Source: Gottschalkiaceae bacterium SANA (GTDB lineage Bacteria > Bacillota > Clostridia > Tissierellales > GPF-1). Taken from it: 64,000 nucleotides of DNA. Both the position numbers and the translations under genes were made by a program. The notes under the pieces were generated by a model. It made no database searches. It saw only the letters and a program-made list of their open reading frames with translations, and was not told the DNA's origin. Positions within the stretch are counted from its first letter, which is position 1. Each line of letters opens with the position of its first letter. The stretch is from NCBI GenBank assembly GCA_036323355.1, contig AP028876.1:1488001-1552000 (forward strand), written 5' to 3'. Below, piece after piece: positions 44,389 to 53,551 of the stretch.

Positions 44389-44430
44389 TAAGCTGAACAA
44401 GCGTTAGTAAAATATAAGGAGGTCTAATAT

Positions 44431-45069
44431 ATGCCAGTAAAACTATATGAGAAAGAAGAAATCTTAGATTCATGTTTTGAGACTTTTGTCAGAACTGGAT
44501 ATACAAAAACGACCACTGCCATGCTAGCAGAGGCGGCTGGTATATCAAAAGCCTTGTTATTTCATCATTTTAAAAGCAAAAAAAAGACCTATATCAGTGT
44601 GTTGGACCGTTGTTTCGAAAAAATGTCATCGGATATGATTGAGGAACCCTTATCAGATTTTACCAACTTCTTTGAAGCTAAAGGACAAAGTGGTTCTTAT
44701 AAAATAGATTATTTAAGACAAAACCCCAAGGTGAGTAAATTGTTATTTGAGGCTTTTCACTCTACACCAGATGAATTAAAAGAGGAAATTGGCAAATTTT
44801 CACTACATGCCAAAGAGAAATATGGTGCAATCGATGTGTCTAAGGAGAAATTGATGAAAGATTTATTTAACGAGATTCCTCTTAGAGATGGCGTTGATCA
44901 GGATCATGCCTTTGAGCTGGTGAATGTTGTTATGACTCATTTTAGAAAGAGCATTGCAATAGATCTGACTGATGTTAATAAAATACAAGATAATGCCTAT
45001 TGGGATGATTTATTTAATCGGAAAAGGATCTTTCTAGATATGATTCGTTATGGAATAGAAGAAAGGTAG
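44431..45069 (+). CDS. TetR/AcrR family regulator
   Basis: 212 residues. N-terminal helix-turn-helix (about 6-52) with TAMLAEAAGISKALLFHHFKSK, the TetR consensus; the ligand-binding domain (55-212) is not of a named subgroup. AAGGAGG precedes the ATG. It is followed 9 bases later by the rifampicin-phosphotransferase-like gene and is transcribed with it from the promoter at 44360, so it probably represses the pair until a drug or metabolite is present. Confidence 0.9.
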   Translation: MPVKLYEKEEILDSCFETFVRTGYTKTTTAMLAEAAGISKALLFHHFKSKKKTYISVLDRCFEKMSSDMIEEPLSDFTNFFEAKGQSGSYKIDYLRQNPKVSKLLFEAFHSTPDELKEEIGKFSLHAKEKYGAIDVSKEKLMKDLFNEIPLRDGVDQDHAFELVNVVMTHFRKSIAIDLTDVNKIQDNAYWDDLFNRKRIFLDMIRYGIEER

Positions 45070-45078
45070 GTGGGATGG

Positions 45079-47715
45079 ATGAATTCAACGGTATATAGTT
45101 TTAAGGAACTAGTCGTGCCAAAGCGTTCTCAAGTAGGAGGCAAAGCAACGAATCTGATTAAATTGTCTACGATTGATAGTATTACTCTTCCAGAAGGTTT
45201 CTGCATCACGACCAAGGCTTATAGCGAACTATTTAAAAATAACAAAGCCTTAGACGAACTACTGACTCAACTCTCACAGGTAAAAATAAATGAAATTGAA
45301 CGGATCAGTGAAATCAGCGGGTTAATACGTGATGTCATCGTTAGAACGAGTATGCCTGAAAAACTTACGAGTGAAATTGCAATCCATCTCAAAAAACTAG
45401 GAGAACATAAAGCGTATGCGGTCCGATCTAGCGCTACAGATGAAGACCTACCAACGGCTTCCTTCGCAGGTCAACATGATACGTATTTAAATATAATTGG
45501 GTTTGATCAGATTGGAAAACATATAAGCAAATGCTGGGCTTCTCTTTTTACAGAACGAGCGATCATATACCGAATTCTAAATGGTTTCGATCATAGAAAA
45601 GTTTGTTTGGCTGTTCTTGTGCAAGAGATGATTTTCCCGGATGCTTCAGGAATTATGTTCACCGCCGACCCGATCACCTCTAATCGCAAAGTCGTGTCAA
45701 TTGATGCAAGTTTCGGTCTTGGTGAAGCCTTGGTGTCTGGTCTTGTGAATGCGGATCACTACAAAGTATGCGGGGGTAAAATTACCGATAAAGAGATAGC
45801 CAGCAAGGACGTGGGAATTTATGCAAAACAAGATGGTGGAACTGAGAGAATTACAGTTAGTGATGACTTAAAAAATAAGCAAACCCTAAGCGATTATCAA
45901 ATACTCGAACTTGAAAGAGTCGGCAGAAAAATTGAAGCATACTTTTCATATCCACAAGACATAGAGTGGTGTATTTTGGATGGGTTGATATATATTCTTC
46001 AGAGCAGACCAATAACCACTTTATATCCGCTAGCTGATACAAAGAATGAGGAAAAAAGAGTTTTTATTTCATCGGGTCATATGCAAATGATGACAGCTCC
46101 GATAAAACCACTTGGAATGTTCTTTTTTAATTCGGTTATTAGCGAGCCTCCTTCACAAGAAATTGGAGGAAGACATTACATTGATGTTACCCATGATTTA
46201 GCCACGCCATTCGGAAGAATGATTGCAATGAAATTATTGACCCTGATCGGGGATACTCTCATTACAAATTCAGTCTTGAAGATTGTAAATGACAAGCAAC
46301 TGATAAAAAAACTTCCAAAAGGAAAAGAAAAAGTTTTTAATCTACAAAACAATAGTGGAGCATTATCAATTATGCATCATGCTTATAAAGCGTATAAAGA
46401 AAATGATCCTGATATAGTCAAAGAACTAATCAATGAAGAGCAACAAGATATTGAAAAGATGCGAAAGGAACTTCACAAATTATCAGGAGATGAAGTGTTT
46501 GAGTATATTTATAGAGATCACGATAATAGAAGATTAAAATTGGCGACTCCTCCGAAAGCTGGTGTGATTACAGCTGCGATGTTAGCTACAAAATGGTTTG
46601 ATAGAAAGATCAAGAAGTGGGTTGGAGAGGCAAATGCAGCGGATTCCATTATTATGTCGATCCCCAATAGTGTTACAGCGGATACTGGTTTTTCTCTTAT
46701 GGATGTAGCCGATGTTGTAAGAAAGTATCCAGAAGTAATTGATTACCTGAAGGATCCAAGGGATCAAACGTTTTTTGAGGATATCAGAAAGCTTGATGGT
46801 GGTAATCTTGTATGTGACTCATTCAATGGATACTTATCTAAATATGGTATGCGTTGTTCCGGAGATATTGATATAACAGTTCCTAGGTGGAGCGAAAAAC
46901 CGACTGATTTAGTTCCTATGATTCTAAACAATATTAAAAACTTCAAACCCAACGCTTCTGCGCTTAAATATGAACAAGGGAAAGCTCAATCTGAAAAAAG
47001 AATACAAGAAATAGTAAGTCAAGTAGAGAAGTTGCCTCGGGGTAAGAAAAAAGCCAAAAAGATAAGGCGAATGGCTAGCTTGATTCGTAATTATATAGGC
47101 TATCGTGAATATCCTAAGTTTTCTTACATGAAAAGGTACTTGATCTATAAAGAAGCAATGCTAAAGGAAGCTGAAAATCTGATTCAAAGTGGCGTTCTTG
47201 ATGAGGTAGAAGATATTTACTATCTACACTTCGACGAATTTAGAGCAGTTGTTAATGGGAAAAAACTCGACCATCCGTTAATTGATAAAAGGAAAAAAGA
47301 CTATGAAAAATTTGAAAAACTAACCCCTCCAAGAGTGATGACATCGGATGGTGAAATCATCACAGGCGAGTACCATCGGGATAACCTTCCTCATAATGCT
47401 TTGCCAGGTTTGCCTGTTTCTATGGGTATAGTCGAAGGTCGAGCTCGTATTGTAAAAAATATAAAAGACGCATCTCTTTCAGAAGGTGATATTCTTGTAG
47501 CTGAATTCACAGATCCTAGCTGGACACCAGCTTTTGTATCAATCAAAGGATTAGTTACAGAAGTCGGTGGACTGATGACTCATGGTGCCGTCATTGCTCG
47601 TGAATTCGGTCTGCCAGCAGTGGTAAGTGTAAGAGATGCAACGACATTAATTAAAGATGGCCAACTAATCCGGCTTAATGGTAACGAAGGGTATATTGTA
47701 ATTCTCTCTGAATAA
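45079..47715 (+). CDS. PEP synthase-like dikinase, probable rifampicin phosphotransferase
   Basis: 879 residues. ATP-grasp domain (about 1-310) opening with VGGKATNLIKLS and PEGFCITTKAY and holding VRSSATDEDLPTASFAGQHD; a long central region (about 320-790); and a C-terminal swivelling phosphohistidine domain with H835 in GGLMTHGAVIAREFGLPAVV. Length, domain order and the MTHGAV form (PEP synthase has TCHAAI) fit the Rph family, which inactivates rifamycins by transfer of the ATP beta-phosphate. No PEP/pyruvate barrel with its catalytic Cys is seen at the C-terminus. Start ATG 45079 lies behind TAGGTGG. Drug specificity is not proven by sequence. Confidence 0.78.
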   Translation: MNSTVYSFKELVVPKRSQVGGKATNLIKLSTIDSITLPEGFCITTKAYSELFKNNKALDELLTQLSQVKINEIERISEISGLIRDVIVRTSMPEKLTSEIAIHLKKLGEHKAYAVRSSATDEDLPTASFAGQHDTYLNIIGFDQIGKHISKCWASLFTERAIIYRILNGFDHRKVCLAVLVQEMIFPDASGIMFTADPITSNRKVVSIDASFGLGEALVSGLVNADHYKVCGGKITDKEIASKDVGIYAKQDGGTERITVSDDLKNKQTLSDYQILELERVGRKIEAYFSYPQDIEWCILDGLIYILQSRPITTLYPLADTKNEEKRVFISSGHMQMMTAPIKPLGMFFFNSVISEPPSQEIGGRHYIDVTHDLATPFGRMIAMKLLTLIGDTLITNSVLKIVNDKQLIKKLPKGKEKVFNLQNNSGALSIMHHAYKAYKENDPDIVKELINEEQQDIEKMRKELHKLSGDEVFEYIYRDHDNRRLKLATPPKAGVITAAMLATKWFDRKIKKWVGEANAADSIIMSIPNSVTADTGFSLMDVADVVRKYPEVIDYLKDPRDQTFFEDIRKLDGGNLVCDSFNGYLSKYGMRCSGDIDITVPRWSEKPTDLVPMILNNIKNFKPNASALKYEQGKAQSEKRIQEIVSQVEKLPRGKKKAKKIRRMASLIRNYIGYREYPKFSYMKRYLIYKEAMLKEAENLIQSGVLDEVEDIYYLHFDEFRAVVNGKKLDHPLIDKRKKDYEKFEKLTPPRVMTSDGEIITGEYHRDNLPHNALPGLPVSMGIVEGRARIVKNIKDASLSEGDILVAEFTDPSWTPAFVSIKGLVTEVGGLMTHGAVIAREFGLPAVVSVRDATTLIKDGQLIRLNGNEGYIVILSE

Positions 47716-47836
47716 AGGGCGCTCCCATAGGTGTGTTCTTGTATGTGCCTTTGAAATATCGTATGATGAAAATGGAATTCATAATAGAGAATTACAAGTA
47801 CGGTAAAATTCGATAGTAAATAGGGATGTGATCTAG

Positions 47837-49366
47837 ATGGAAGCAAATAATCGCATATATGTAGCAATTGATCTTAAATCCTTTTATGCTTCCGTGGAAT
47901 GCCTGGAACGAGGTTTAGATCCATTGACGACCAACCTTGTGGTAGCAGATGCAAGCAGGACTGAAAAGACCATCTGTCTAGCGGTATCACCTTCATTAAA
48001 AGTCTTTGGGATTCCTGGTCGAGCTCGTTTGTTTGAAGTGGTTCAAAAGGTCAAAGAAGAGAATGCGAAACGAATATGGCATGCACCCAATAAGAAATTT
48101 AAGGGTTCGTCATTTCATGCTGAGGAACTTGAAAAATCGCCAGACTTAGCCATTGATTATATTGCTGCTCCACCGAGAATGGCTTTTTATATTGAATATA
48201 GTACTCGTATTTACAATGTATATTTGAAGTATGTTGCAGCAGAAGATATTCATGTCTATTCCATTGATGAGGTCTTTATGGATGTGACCAACTATTTAAA
48301 ATCAGCCAAGCTGAGTGCACGAGAATTCGCTAAGATGATTATTAAGGATGTTCTTGATACTGTGGGAGTGACTGCAACAGCCGGGATAGGGACCAATTTA
48401 TATTTATGTAAAATTGCAATGGACATTGTCGCAAAACATATTCCTCCTGATCATGATGGTGTTAGGATTGCTGAAATTGATGAGATGAAGTATAGAGAAC
48501 TCTTGTGGACTCATCAGCCCATTACCGATTTTTGGCGTGTGGGCAAAGGGTATGCCAAGAAACTAGAAAAATATAATATATTTACGATGGGGGACATTGC
48601 AAGGTGTTCTTTAGGAAACAAATATACCTATCATAATGAAGATTTGTTGTACAAACTATTTGGGGTGAACGCTCAACTTTTAATTGACCATGCCTGGGGC
48701 TGGGAACCATGCACCTTGGCAGATATTAAAGCATATAAACCAGCCAATAAAAGTACAGGATCCGGTCAAGTTTTACATGTCCCATATCCAAATGACAAAG
48801 CGAGAATGATTGTCCAAGAGATGACAGATTTGTTGGTTCTCGATTTGGTGGACAAAGGTCTTGTGACTGATCAAATTGTACTTACGGTAGGCTATGACAT
48901 CTCCAATCTTGAAATTCCCGAGATTCGAAAGAGCTATCATGGAGAAGTAAAAACAGACTATTACGGTAGACAAGTTCCTAAACATGCCCGTGGCACCGCC
49001 AATCTTAAGAAAATGACTTCGTCCACGAAGCTGATTATGGAAGCGGTTATGGGGATATTTGACAAGAATGTGAATCCGAATTTATTGGTTCGAAGGGTCA
49101 ACATAGTTGCCAACCATATTATTGATGAAAAATCAGCTAACAATCAAGTAACCTATGAACAGCTGGATTTGTTTACTGATTATGAAACGGAAAAAGTAAG
49201 TGAAGGTGAAGAAGCTGAAATGCTTGAAAAAGAGAAAAGTCTGCAACATACCATGTTAAATATTAAGAAGAAGTACGGTAAAAACGCCATCTTAAAAGGA
49301 ACAAATTTACAAGAAGGTGCCACAACCAAAGAACGAAATAAACAGATTGGCGGTCATAAAGCATAG
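47837..49366 (+). CDS. Y-family DNA polymerase, UvrX/UmuC-like
   Basis: 509 residues, longer than DinB (about 350-420) and like Bacillus UvrX/YqjW. Catalytic residues lie in IDLKSFYASVECLERG near the start and in YSIDEVFMDVT near 141 (the SIDE signature). A helix-hairpin-helix thumb and little-finger domain follow. It performs translesion synthesis on damaged templates. The YolD-like gene follows immediately. I looked for a Gram-positive LexA box (GAAC-N4-GTTC) upstream and did not find one, so SOS control is open. Confidence 0.88.
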   Translation: MEANNRIYVAIDLKSFYASVECLERGLDPLTTNLVVADASRTEKTICLAVSPSLKVFGIPGRARLFEVVQKVKEENAKRIWHAPNKKFKGSSFHAEELEKSPDLAIDYIAAPPRMAFYIEYSTRIYNVYLKYVAAEDIHVYSIDEVFMDVTNYLKSAKLSAREFAKMIIKDVLDTVGVTATAGIGTNLYLCKIAMDIVAKHIPPDHDGVRIAEIDEMKYRELLWTHQPITDFWRVGKGYAKKLEKYNIFTMGDIARCSLGNKYTYHNEDLLYKLFGVNAQLLIDHAWGWEPCTLADIKAYKPANKSTGSGQVLHVPYPNDKARMIVQEMTDLLVLDLVDKGLVTDQIVLTVGYDISNLEIPEIRKSYHGEVKTDYYGRQVPKHARGTANLKKMTSSTKLIMEAVMGIFDKNVNPNLLVRRVNIVANHIIDEKSANNQVTYEQLDLFTDYETEKVSEGEEAEMLEKEKSLQHTMLNIKKKYGKNAILKGTNLQEGATTKERNKQIGGHKA

Positions 49367-49385
49367 ACGAGGGAAAGGAGGGGCA

Positions 49386-49832
49386 ATGAAAAAGAAAACA
49401 AGTAAGAAACTGAAAGAATATGAAGATATCATTCATTTGCCTCATCATGTGTCTAGGACAAGACCTCAAATGCATATTGTAGATCGCGCGGCTCAATTTG
49501 CACCATTTGCTGCTGTGGTTGGGCATGAGCATGCCCTTAAAGAGGCAGCAAGAACTACGGACCAAAGAAAAGAATTAGATGAGACGGAAAAAACCATCAT
49601 AGATGAACACCTAAGAGAGATTGAAGCACAGTTGCCGAATCGATTTGAAATCAAAGTAGTATATTTTAAACCGGATGAATTTAAGGATGGCGGAAAATAT
49701 ATCCTTAAGGTTGGAGAAGTCAAAAAGATTGATATTTATTTAAGAGAAGTTCAAATGGTAGATGGTACGAGGATAGCAATTGATGACATTCGCAGCATCG
49801 TAGGTAATAGAAAAATGGATATGTGGTATTGA
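49386..49832 (+). CDS. YolD-like protein
   Basis: 148 residues. YolD proteins are small partners encoded with UvrX-type polymerases and considered functional stand-ins for UmuD. Typical elements are DRAAQFAPFAAVVGHEHAL (about 38-56) and the C-terminal DGTRIAIDDIRSI. ATG 49386 follows AAGGAGGGG; the gene starts 19 bases after the polymerase stop. The role in mutagenic repair is inferred from this pairing. Confidence 0.85.
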   Translation: MKKKTSKKLKEYEDIIHLPHHVSRTRPQMHIVDRAAQFAPFAAVVGHEHALKEAARTTDQRKELDETEKTIIDEHLREIEAQLPNRFEIKVVYFKPDEFKDGGKYILKVGEVKKIDIYLREVQMVDGTRIAIDDIRSIVGNRKMDMWY

Positions 49833-49868
49833 TGATAATTAGAGGATTGGTGCCATGAAATCAAATGA

Positions 49869-49908
49869 AAGAGACGAGCGATTCCATGAAAAGGAGCGCT
49901 CGTCTCTT
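49869..49908. terminator. Bidirectional terminator between convergent genes
   Basis: AAGAGACGAGCG / CGCTCGTCTCTT, a GC-rich 12-base stem, with an A-run on the left and a T-rich stretch on the right. It separates yolD from the BlaR1-like gene. Confidence 0.82.
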
Positions 49909-49928
49909 ATTAAAAATTCGTACTATCA

Positions 49929-51857
49929 CTATTTAATCTTGGAAATACGTTCTTTTATTTGATCATAAAGACCGTCATACATAGCATAATAATAAGTTTT
50001 GTTGATTGTACCATTAATTCGATAAATCAAAATGTTTGTTTCTTTGTCTAAATGCACTTGATAGTTTTTGCCTGTATCGGCTAATACGATAGCTCCATTA
50101 CTTGTATCACCAATTTTTATTTGATCATTTGGTCTCGCTTCGAGTAGTTCACCGAAATAATAAAACTCCTCATAAAACGCTTTTGCTTGTGTCGGTGATA
50201 AAGCAATTTCACCAGTTTCAAATGAGTTTACAATTCCAGAAATGGTATCTTCTGTGTTGTAAAGTAATTTTTCAGATAACCGAACGTCTTGAACGTCTAC
50301 AGGTGTTATTGCAATGGGTTCACTGGTTTCTTCTATGGTTTCTTCTATGGTTTCTTCAATAGATTCTTCAATTGTAACAATACTTTCAAACATCGCATTT
50401 AATTCTTCAGAATAAGTGAATGTATAAGCAACGTCCGGAATCAGTAGTTGATGATCTTCAGAATATACAAAGCTAGCAATCATTTTTTTGTCTAAAAATG
50501 GGTTGTTTTCTTCATAATCTTGATGATATTCAATTGTATCATAGAACTCAATTTGGTCATTAATCTGGTATGATCCTTTATATACATTTATTACGTTAGC
50601 TTGTATAACATAAGTTGTATAAATTCCATCCGTATTTTTTCTTTCTAATGGTGATGCTTCAACAACTTTTAGAGCGATTGATACCTCTGTGTCTTTTATA
50701 TTGTTTTCGATTAGTTCTATTGGAGGAATGGATGTATTGTCAAGGATTATAACTTCTTCGTTGTCCTTAATGGTCTCTTCGACACCAGTTTTCGTGGCTT
50801 CTTGAGAAGATGGCATCGGGGGGGTGATTGTACTACATCCGACTAGGGTGATGATAACGACACCCAACGCAGTAAGTTTATAACTGTTTCTTTTAAAGTT
50901 CTTGATCATAATGATTCTCCTTTTTATTTCACGCTTGTTTTCTAAGAGGTTTACCGTCACATGAATAAACCTAGGTTTCGATAAATATTCTAGAAAATCA
51001 AGGATCACCTTACCGTATGCGATATGTTCTTCTTCATTTAGATTATCTAACACCAATGCATCACAAGCTAATTCCATGTCGTTTCTCATTTTATAGAATG
51101 CGATCCAAACAAGTGGGTTGAACCAATGTATCAACTGAAAGATTACAATAATTGAATTCATGATTAAATCACGACGTTTTAAATGAGAAAGCTCATGGAG
51201 CATGATATATTCTAATTGCTTATCATTAAAATCGTGAAATATTCGTTTTGGGAAAATGATTTTCGGATGAATGATACCAAATAAAACAGGAACATTCAAA
51301 ATATCTGTTTGGATCATATTCACGTCTTTTCGTATTTTCATTTTATCTTTGCATTTCTTTAAACGGTCTAGCTTTGCTTGCTCATATAGTTCGTCTTCTC
51401 TTCGGATTAAGTTATACAACGATAGATTCTTATAAAGAACATAATAGCCGATGACTAATAAGCCAATTAGCCATAAATAGAAGAGCAAATTCAAATGTTC
51501 CTTTTTAGGACTTAAATTTATTTGCTCTATCATAGCTGAAGGGATTGATTGCCTTGGGAAACCGTCATCTGAGAGACTATTTTCTTGTATGACAAAATCT
51601 GATTGTATGGTGGATTCACTTTGTTGAAAATACTTTGGAATATTATAGATACTCAAAGGACTCGCCGGTAATGTAGGAATCATTAAGGAGATCAATAATA
51701 AATACCAGATCATATAATGAAATTTACTACCTAATTTTTGTTTTAAAATAAATTTAACAAGAAGGATAACGATGATCAGTACGCCAGTTCGTATCGATGT
51801 TCTTATCAAAGTATCGAGTAAATCATTTAAAGTACCAATAAAATGATTCATGTTCAT
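49929..51857 (-). CDS. BlaR1/MecR1-type M56 membrane metalloprotease with a novel outer domain
   Basis: 642 residues. Four membrane helices in the first 340 residues and a cytosolic M56 protease domain with zinc motif H221-E222-L-S-H225 in MLHELSHLKRRD and the downstream Glu in NDMELACDALV. After the last membrane helix (about 330-345) come nearly 300 outer residues. These are not a penicillin-binding domain: no SxxK or SxN pattern in the expected setting, and a TIEESIEETIEETIEET repeat splits the region. Signal unknown. It overlaps the BlaI-like gene by 4 bases and should cleave that repressor when activated. Confidence 0.85.
   Translation of the reverse strand: MNMNHFIGTLNDLLDTLIRTSIRTGVLIIVILLVKFILKQKLGSKFHYMIWYLLLISLMIPTLPASPLSIYNIPKYFQQSESTIQSDFVIQENSLSDDGFPRQSIPSAMIEQINLSPKKEHLNLLFYLWLIGLLVIGYYVLYKNLSLYNLIRREDELYEQAKLDRLKKCKDKMKIRKDVNMIQTDILNVPVLFGIIHPKIIFPKRIFHDFNDKQLEYIMLHELSHLKRRDLIMNSIIVIFQLIHWFNPLVWIAFYKMRNDMELACDALVLDNLNEEEHIAYGKVILDFLEYLSKPRFIHVTVNLLENKREIKRRIIMIKNFKRNSYKLTALGVVIITLVGCSTITPPMPSSQEATKTGVEETIKDNEEVIILDNTSIPPIELIENNIKDTEVSIALKVVEASPLERKNTDGIYTTYVIQANVINVYKGSYQINDQIEFYDTIEYHQDYEENNPFLDKKMIASFVYSEDHQLLIPDVAYTFTYSEELNAMFESIVTIEESIEETIEETIEETSEPIAITPVDVQDVRLSEKLLYNTEDTISGIVNSFETGEIALSPTQAKAFYEEFYYFGELLEARPNDQIKIGDTSNGAIVLADTGKNYQVHLDKETNILIYRINGTINKTYYYAMYDGLYDQIKERISKIK
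50325..50372. repeat. 12-bp tandem repeat inside the BlaR1-like gene
   Basis: Four units of 12 bases (GGTTTCTTCTAT twice, GGTTTCTTCAAT, AGATTCTTCAAT), coding for IEET-type tetrapeptides in the outer domain. Copy number is likely to vary between strains without frameshift. Confidence 0.8.
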
Positions 51858-52237
51858 TCCTCTTTTTCTCCTAGTATTTTTTTCAATTCATTAATTTCAT
51901 CACTGGACAAATCTGCATCTCTCAAAAAACTTGAAACCATAGTATTTAAAGATCCATTAAATATTTTTTGAACGAATGATTGGGTTTCAATTTTTCGATA
52001 ATCTTCTTCTTTGGTTATAGGATAGTAAGAGTAGTAATTTCCATGCTTTTCAAAATCGAGTACACGTTTCTTAATGAGTCTATTAAGCATAGTCTTAATT
52101 GTTTTGTCACTCCAGTTAAATTGTGGATCAATATGATCAATTACTTCATGGGCAGTGATTTTTTTATGTTCCCAAATAATTTTCATAATTTCGTATTCTG
52201 CATCAGAAATTTTGGGATATTGTTCTTTATTATGCAT
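51854..52237 (-). CDS. BlaI/MecI family transcriptional repressor
   Basis: 127 residues. Winged-helix domain (about 5-80) with ISDAEYEIMKIIWEHKKITA and WSDKTIKTMLNRLIKKRVL, then a C-terminal dimerisation helix. The two TACA-N2-TGTA operators upstream fit the family exactly. Together with the M56 protease it makes a BlaI-BlaR1-type sensor pair; no beta-lactamase gene is adjacent, so the regulated genes beyond the pair itself are unknown. A GAGGTGAT site precedes the ATG. Confidence 0.93.
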   Translation of the reverse strand: MHNKEQYPKISDAEYEIMKIIWEHKKITAHEVIDHIDPQFNWSDKTIKTMLNRLIKKRVLDFEKHGNYYSYYPITKEEDYRKIETQSFVQKIFNGSLNTMVSSFLRDADLSSDEINELKKILGEKEE

Positions 52238-52283
52238 AGCATCACCTCATAAATTATTTTGGAATTAATTGATTCCCTAGGTT

Positions 52284-52335
52284 GATTACACATGTAATCT
52301 ATGATCATATTACACTTGTAATCGTAAACTGTCAA
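52284..52335 (-). promoter_or_regulatory. BlaI-type operators over the promoter
   Basis: Operator 1 at 52284-52299 is GATTACA-CA-TGTAATC and operator 2 at 52309-52322 is ATTACA-CT-TGTAAT, both perfect with the TACA/TGTA core, centres 24 bases apart. On the minus strand TTGACA (52330-52335) and TAATAT (52307-52312) with a 17-base spacer form the promoter; operator 2 covers the -10 and spacer. Confidence 0.88.
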
Positions 52336-52510
52336 GATGTGATTTGCTAGTGGAAAGTGTAATGTTCGAATTAAGTTTGTTATAATGGATACAAAGAATA
52401 GAATGAAAAACGATGAAAACTCAACGGGTGAAAAAATGATTCCTTCAAACAAGAGCTGACAAGAGTTGATTGTACTGCTCTTTATGAAAATCATTAGGGG
52501 GAAAGACGAC

Positions 52511-52849
52511 ATGAATGGTTTACTGAATATAGGAAGTTTAAGTCTGGGGCTATGCGCATGGATGATTCCGATCACTATTTTGATTAAAAGTAAAGGATCA
52601 CAAAGGAATGCCATAAAAGGGATACTACTAAGTTTTATTTGTGCCTTGCTTTCCTTATTGATGCAGATGATAGAGACCAAACAATTGGTTGATCAAAATG
52701 ATTGGAGCGCCTTGATGGACACACAAGGAGCCCTTGTTTTTGGAGCGGTTGTGCTGGTGGTTGTTGTTCTTATACTGAATGGGATGGCATGGCTTCGTTT
52801 ATCCAATTTAAATCAAATGAATAAGGGAACGAAACGTTCTTTAAAATAA
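52511..52849 (+). CDS. Small hypothetical membrane protein
   Basis: 112 residues with three predicted membrane helices (about 5-25, 37-56, 76-98) and a basic tail (NQMNKGTKRSLK). GGGGGAAAG lies 8 bases before ATG 52511. No family recognised. The DUF1801 gene follows 15 bases later, so the two are probably co-transcribed. Confidence 0.6.
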   Translation: MNGLLNIGSLSLGLCAWMIPITILIKSKGSQRNAIKGILLSFICALLSLLMQMIETKQLVDQNDWSALMDTQGALVFGAVVLVVVVLILNGMAWLRLSNLNQMNKGTKRSLK

Positions 52850-52864
52850 ATGGGAGGAATAGAT

Positions 52865-53239
52865 ATGGAAGAGTTCGCGGAATATTTGGCACGAATCGAT
52901 GACCTGCAACACCGGGATCGAATGGAAGAGGTGTTGATCTGGGTGCATGAGACTTTTCCAACCTTGCAGCCTAGAATTGCGTGGAACCAGCCTATGTTTA
53001 CCGACCATGGCACGTTTATTATCGGCTTTAGTGTATCCAAGCTCCACTTGGCGGTTGCTCCGGAAGAAATAACGATTAACCATTTTGCCGGAGAAATGGC
53101 AAAAGCGGGTTATGATCATACCAAACAGCTGATGCGGATCAAGTGGAAAGACCCAGTTGATTATTCCTTGCTTGAAAGAATCATTATCTTTAATATGACC
53201 GACAAGGCGGATTATTCAACCTTCTGGCGGAAAAAATGA
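52865..53239 (+). CDS. DUF1801/YdhG-type protein (frataxin-like iron chaperone group)
   Basis: 124 residues. The pattern RIAWNQPMFTDHGTFIIGFS, then KLHLAVAPE and MRIKWKDPVDYSLLERII, is characteristic of the DUF1801 fold; in Bacillus the relative Fra (YdhG) binds iron for Fe-S assembly, while others have no known role. ATG 52865 follows TGGGAGG. Cytosolic. Confidence 0.82.
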   Translation: MEEFAEYLARIDDLQHRDRMEEVLIWVHETFPTLQPRIAWNQPMFTDHGTFIIGFSVSKLHLAVAPEEITINHFAGEMAKAGYDHTKQLMRIKWKDPVDYSLLERIIIFNMTDKADYSTFWRKK

Positions 53240-53374
53240 GAAGACAATAAACTAAGTGCTATTTCAATAAAAATGCACTTGATTATAAAAATATAAGGGT
53301 TAATTCACTATTCAGCTGAAGGCATCAAAGTATGTGCTTTCTTAGAATTTTCAGCAAAGTATTCTGGAGTATGA

Positions 53375-53551
53375 TATAATCATTAAGTTACGCATTTTTA
53401 TACAAGATACGCCTCATGTGGAAACAGTGGTATGGCTAAGGAAAGAGTACTTTTTGAAAGCGGAATAATTCACTGTTAAGGCGTTGCTTTATATAGAAAA
53501 ACTTATTACTGAAAATGAATAGTGAAATAGAAATTAGAGGAGAACAAGATA
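53375..53551 (+). promoter_or_regulatory. Promoter and structured leader of the DEAD-box helicase gene
   Basis: An extended -10 (TG-A-TATAAT, TATAAT at 53375-53380) predicts a start near 53387 and a leader of about 165 bases. Two nested arm pairs are complementary: 53409-53414 (ACGCCT) with 53479-53484 (AGGCGT), and 53423-53429 (AACAGTG) with 53471-53477 (CACTGTT), enclosing a 41-base loop with a smaller AAAG-AGTA-CTTT hairpin. It does not match a riboswitch class I know; autoregulation by the helicase or cold control is possible. Confidence 0.5.

Noticed and set aside
45079-47715. Housekeeping PEP synthase (ppsA)
   Set aside because: MTHGAV instead of TCHAAI, length near 880, and no C-terminal PEP barrel with catalytic Cys; Rph type fits better.
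47716-47836. SOS (LexA) box ahead of the Y-family polymerase
   Set aside because: No GAAC-N4-GTTC or close variant is visible in the upstream interval.
50102-50362. 86-codon plus-strand ORF within the BlaR1-like gene
   Set aside because: Antisense shadow of the 12-base repeat region; repetitive and without ribosome site.
53387-53551. Known riboswitch (purine, c-di-GMP, SAM, TPP, guanidine)
   Set aside because: None of the conserved core sequences of these classes is present; only the pairing of arms is supported.
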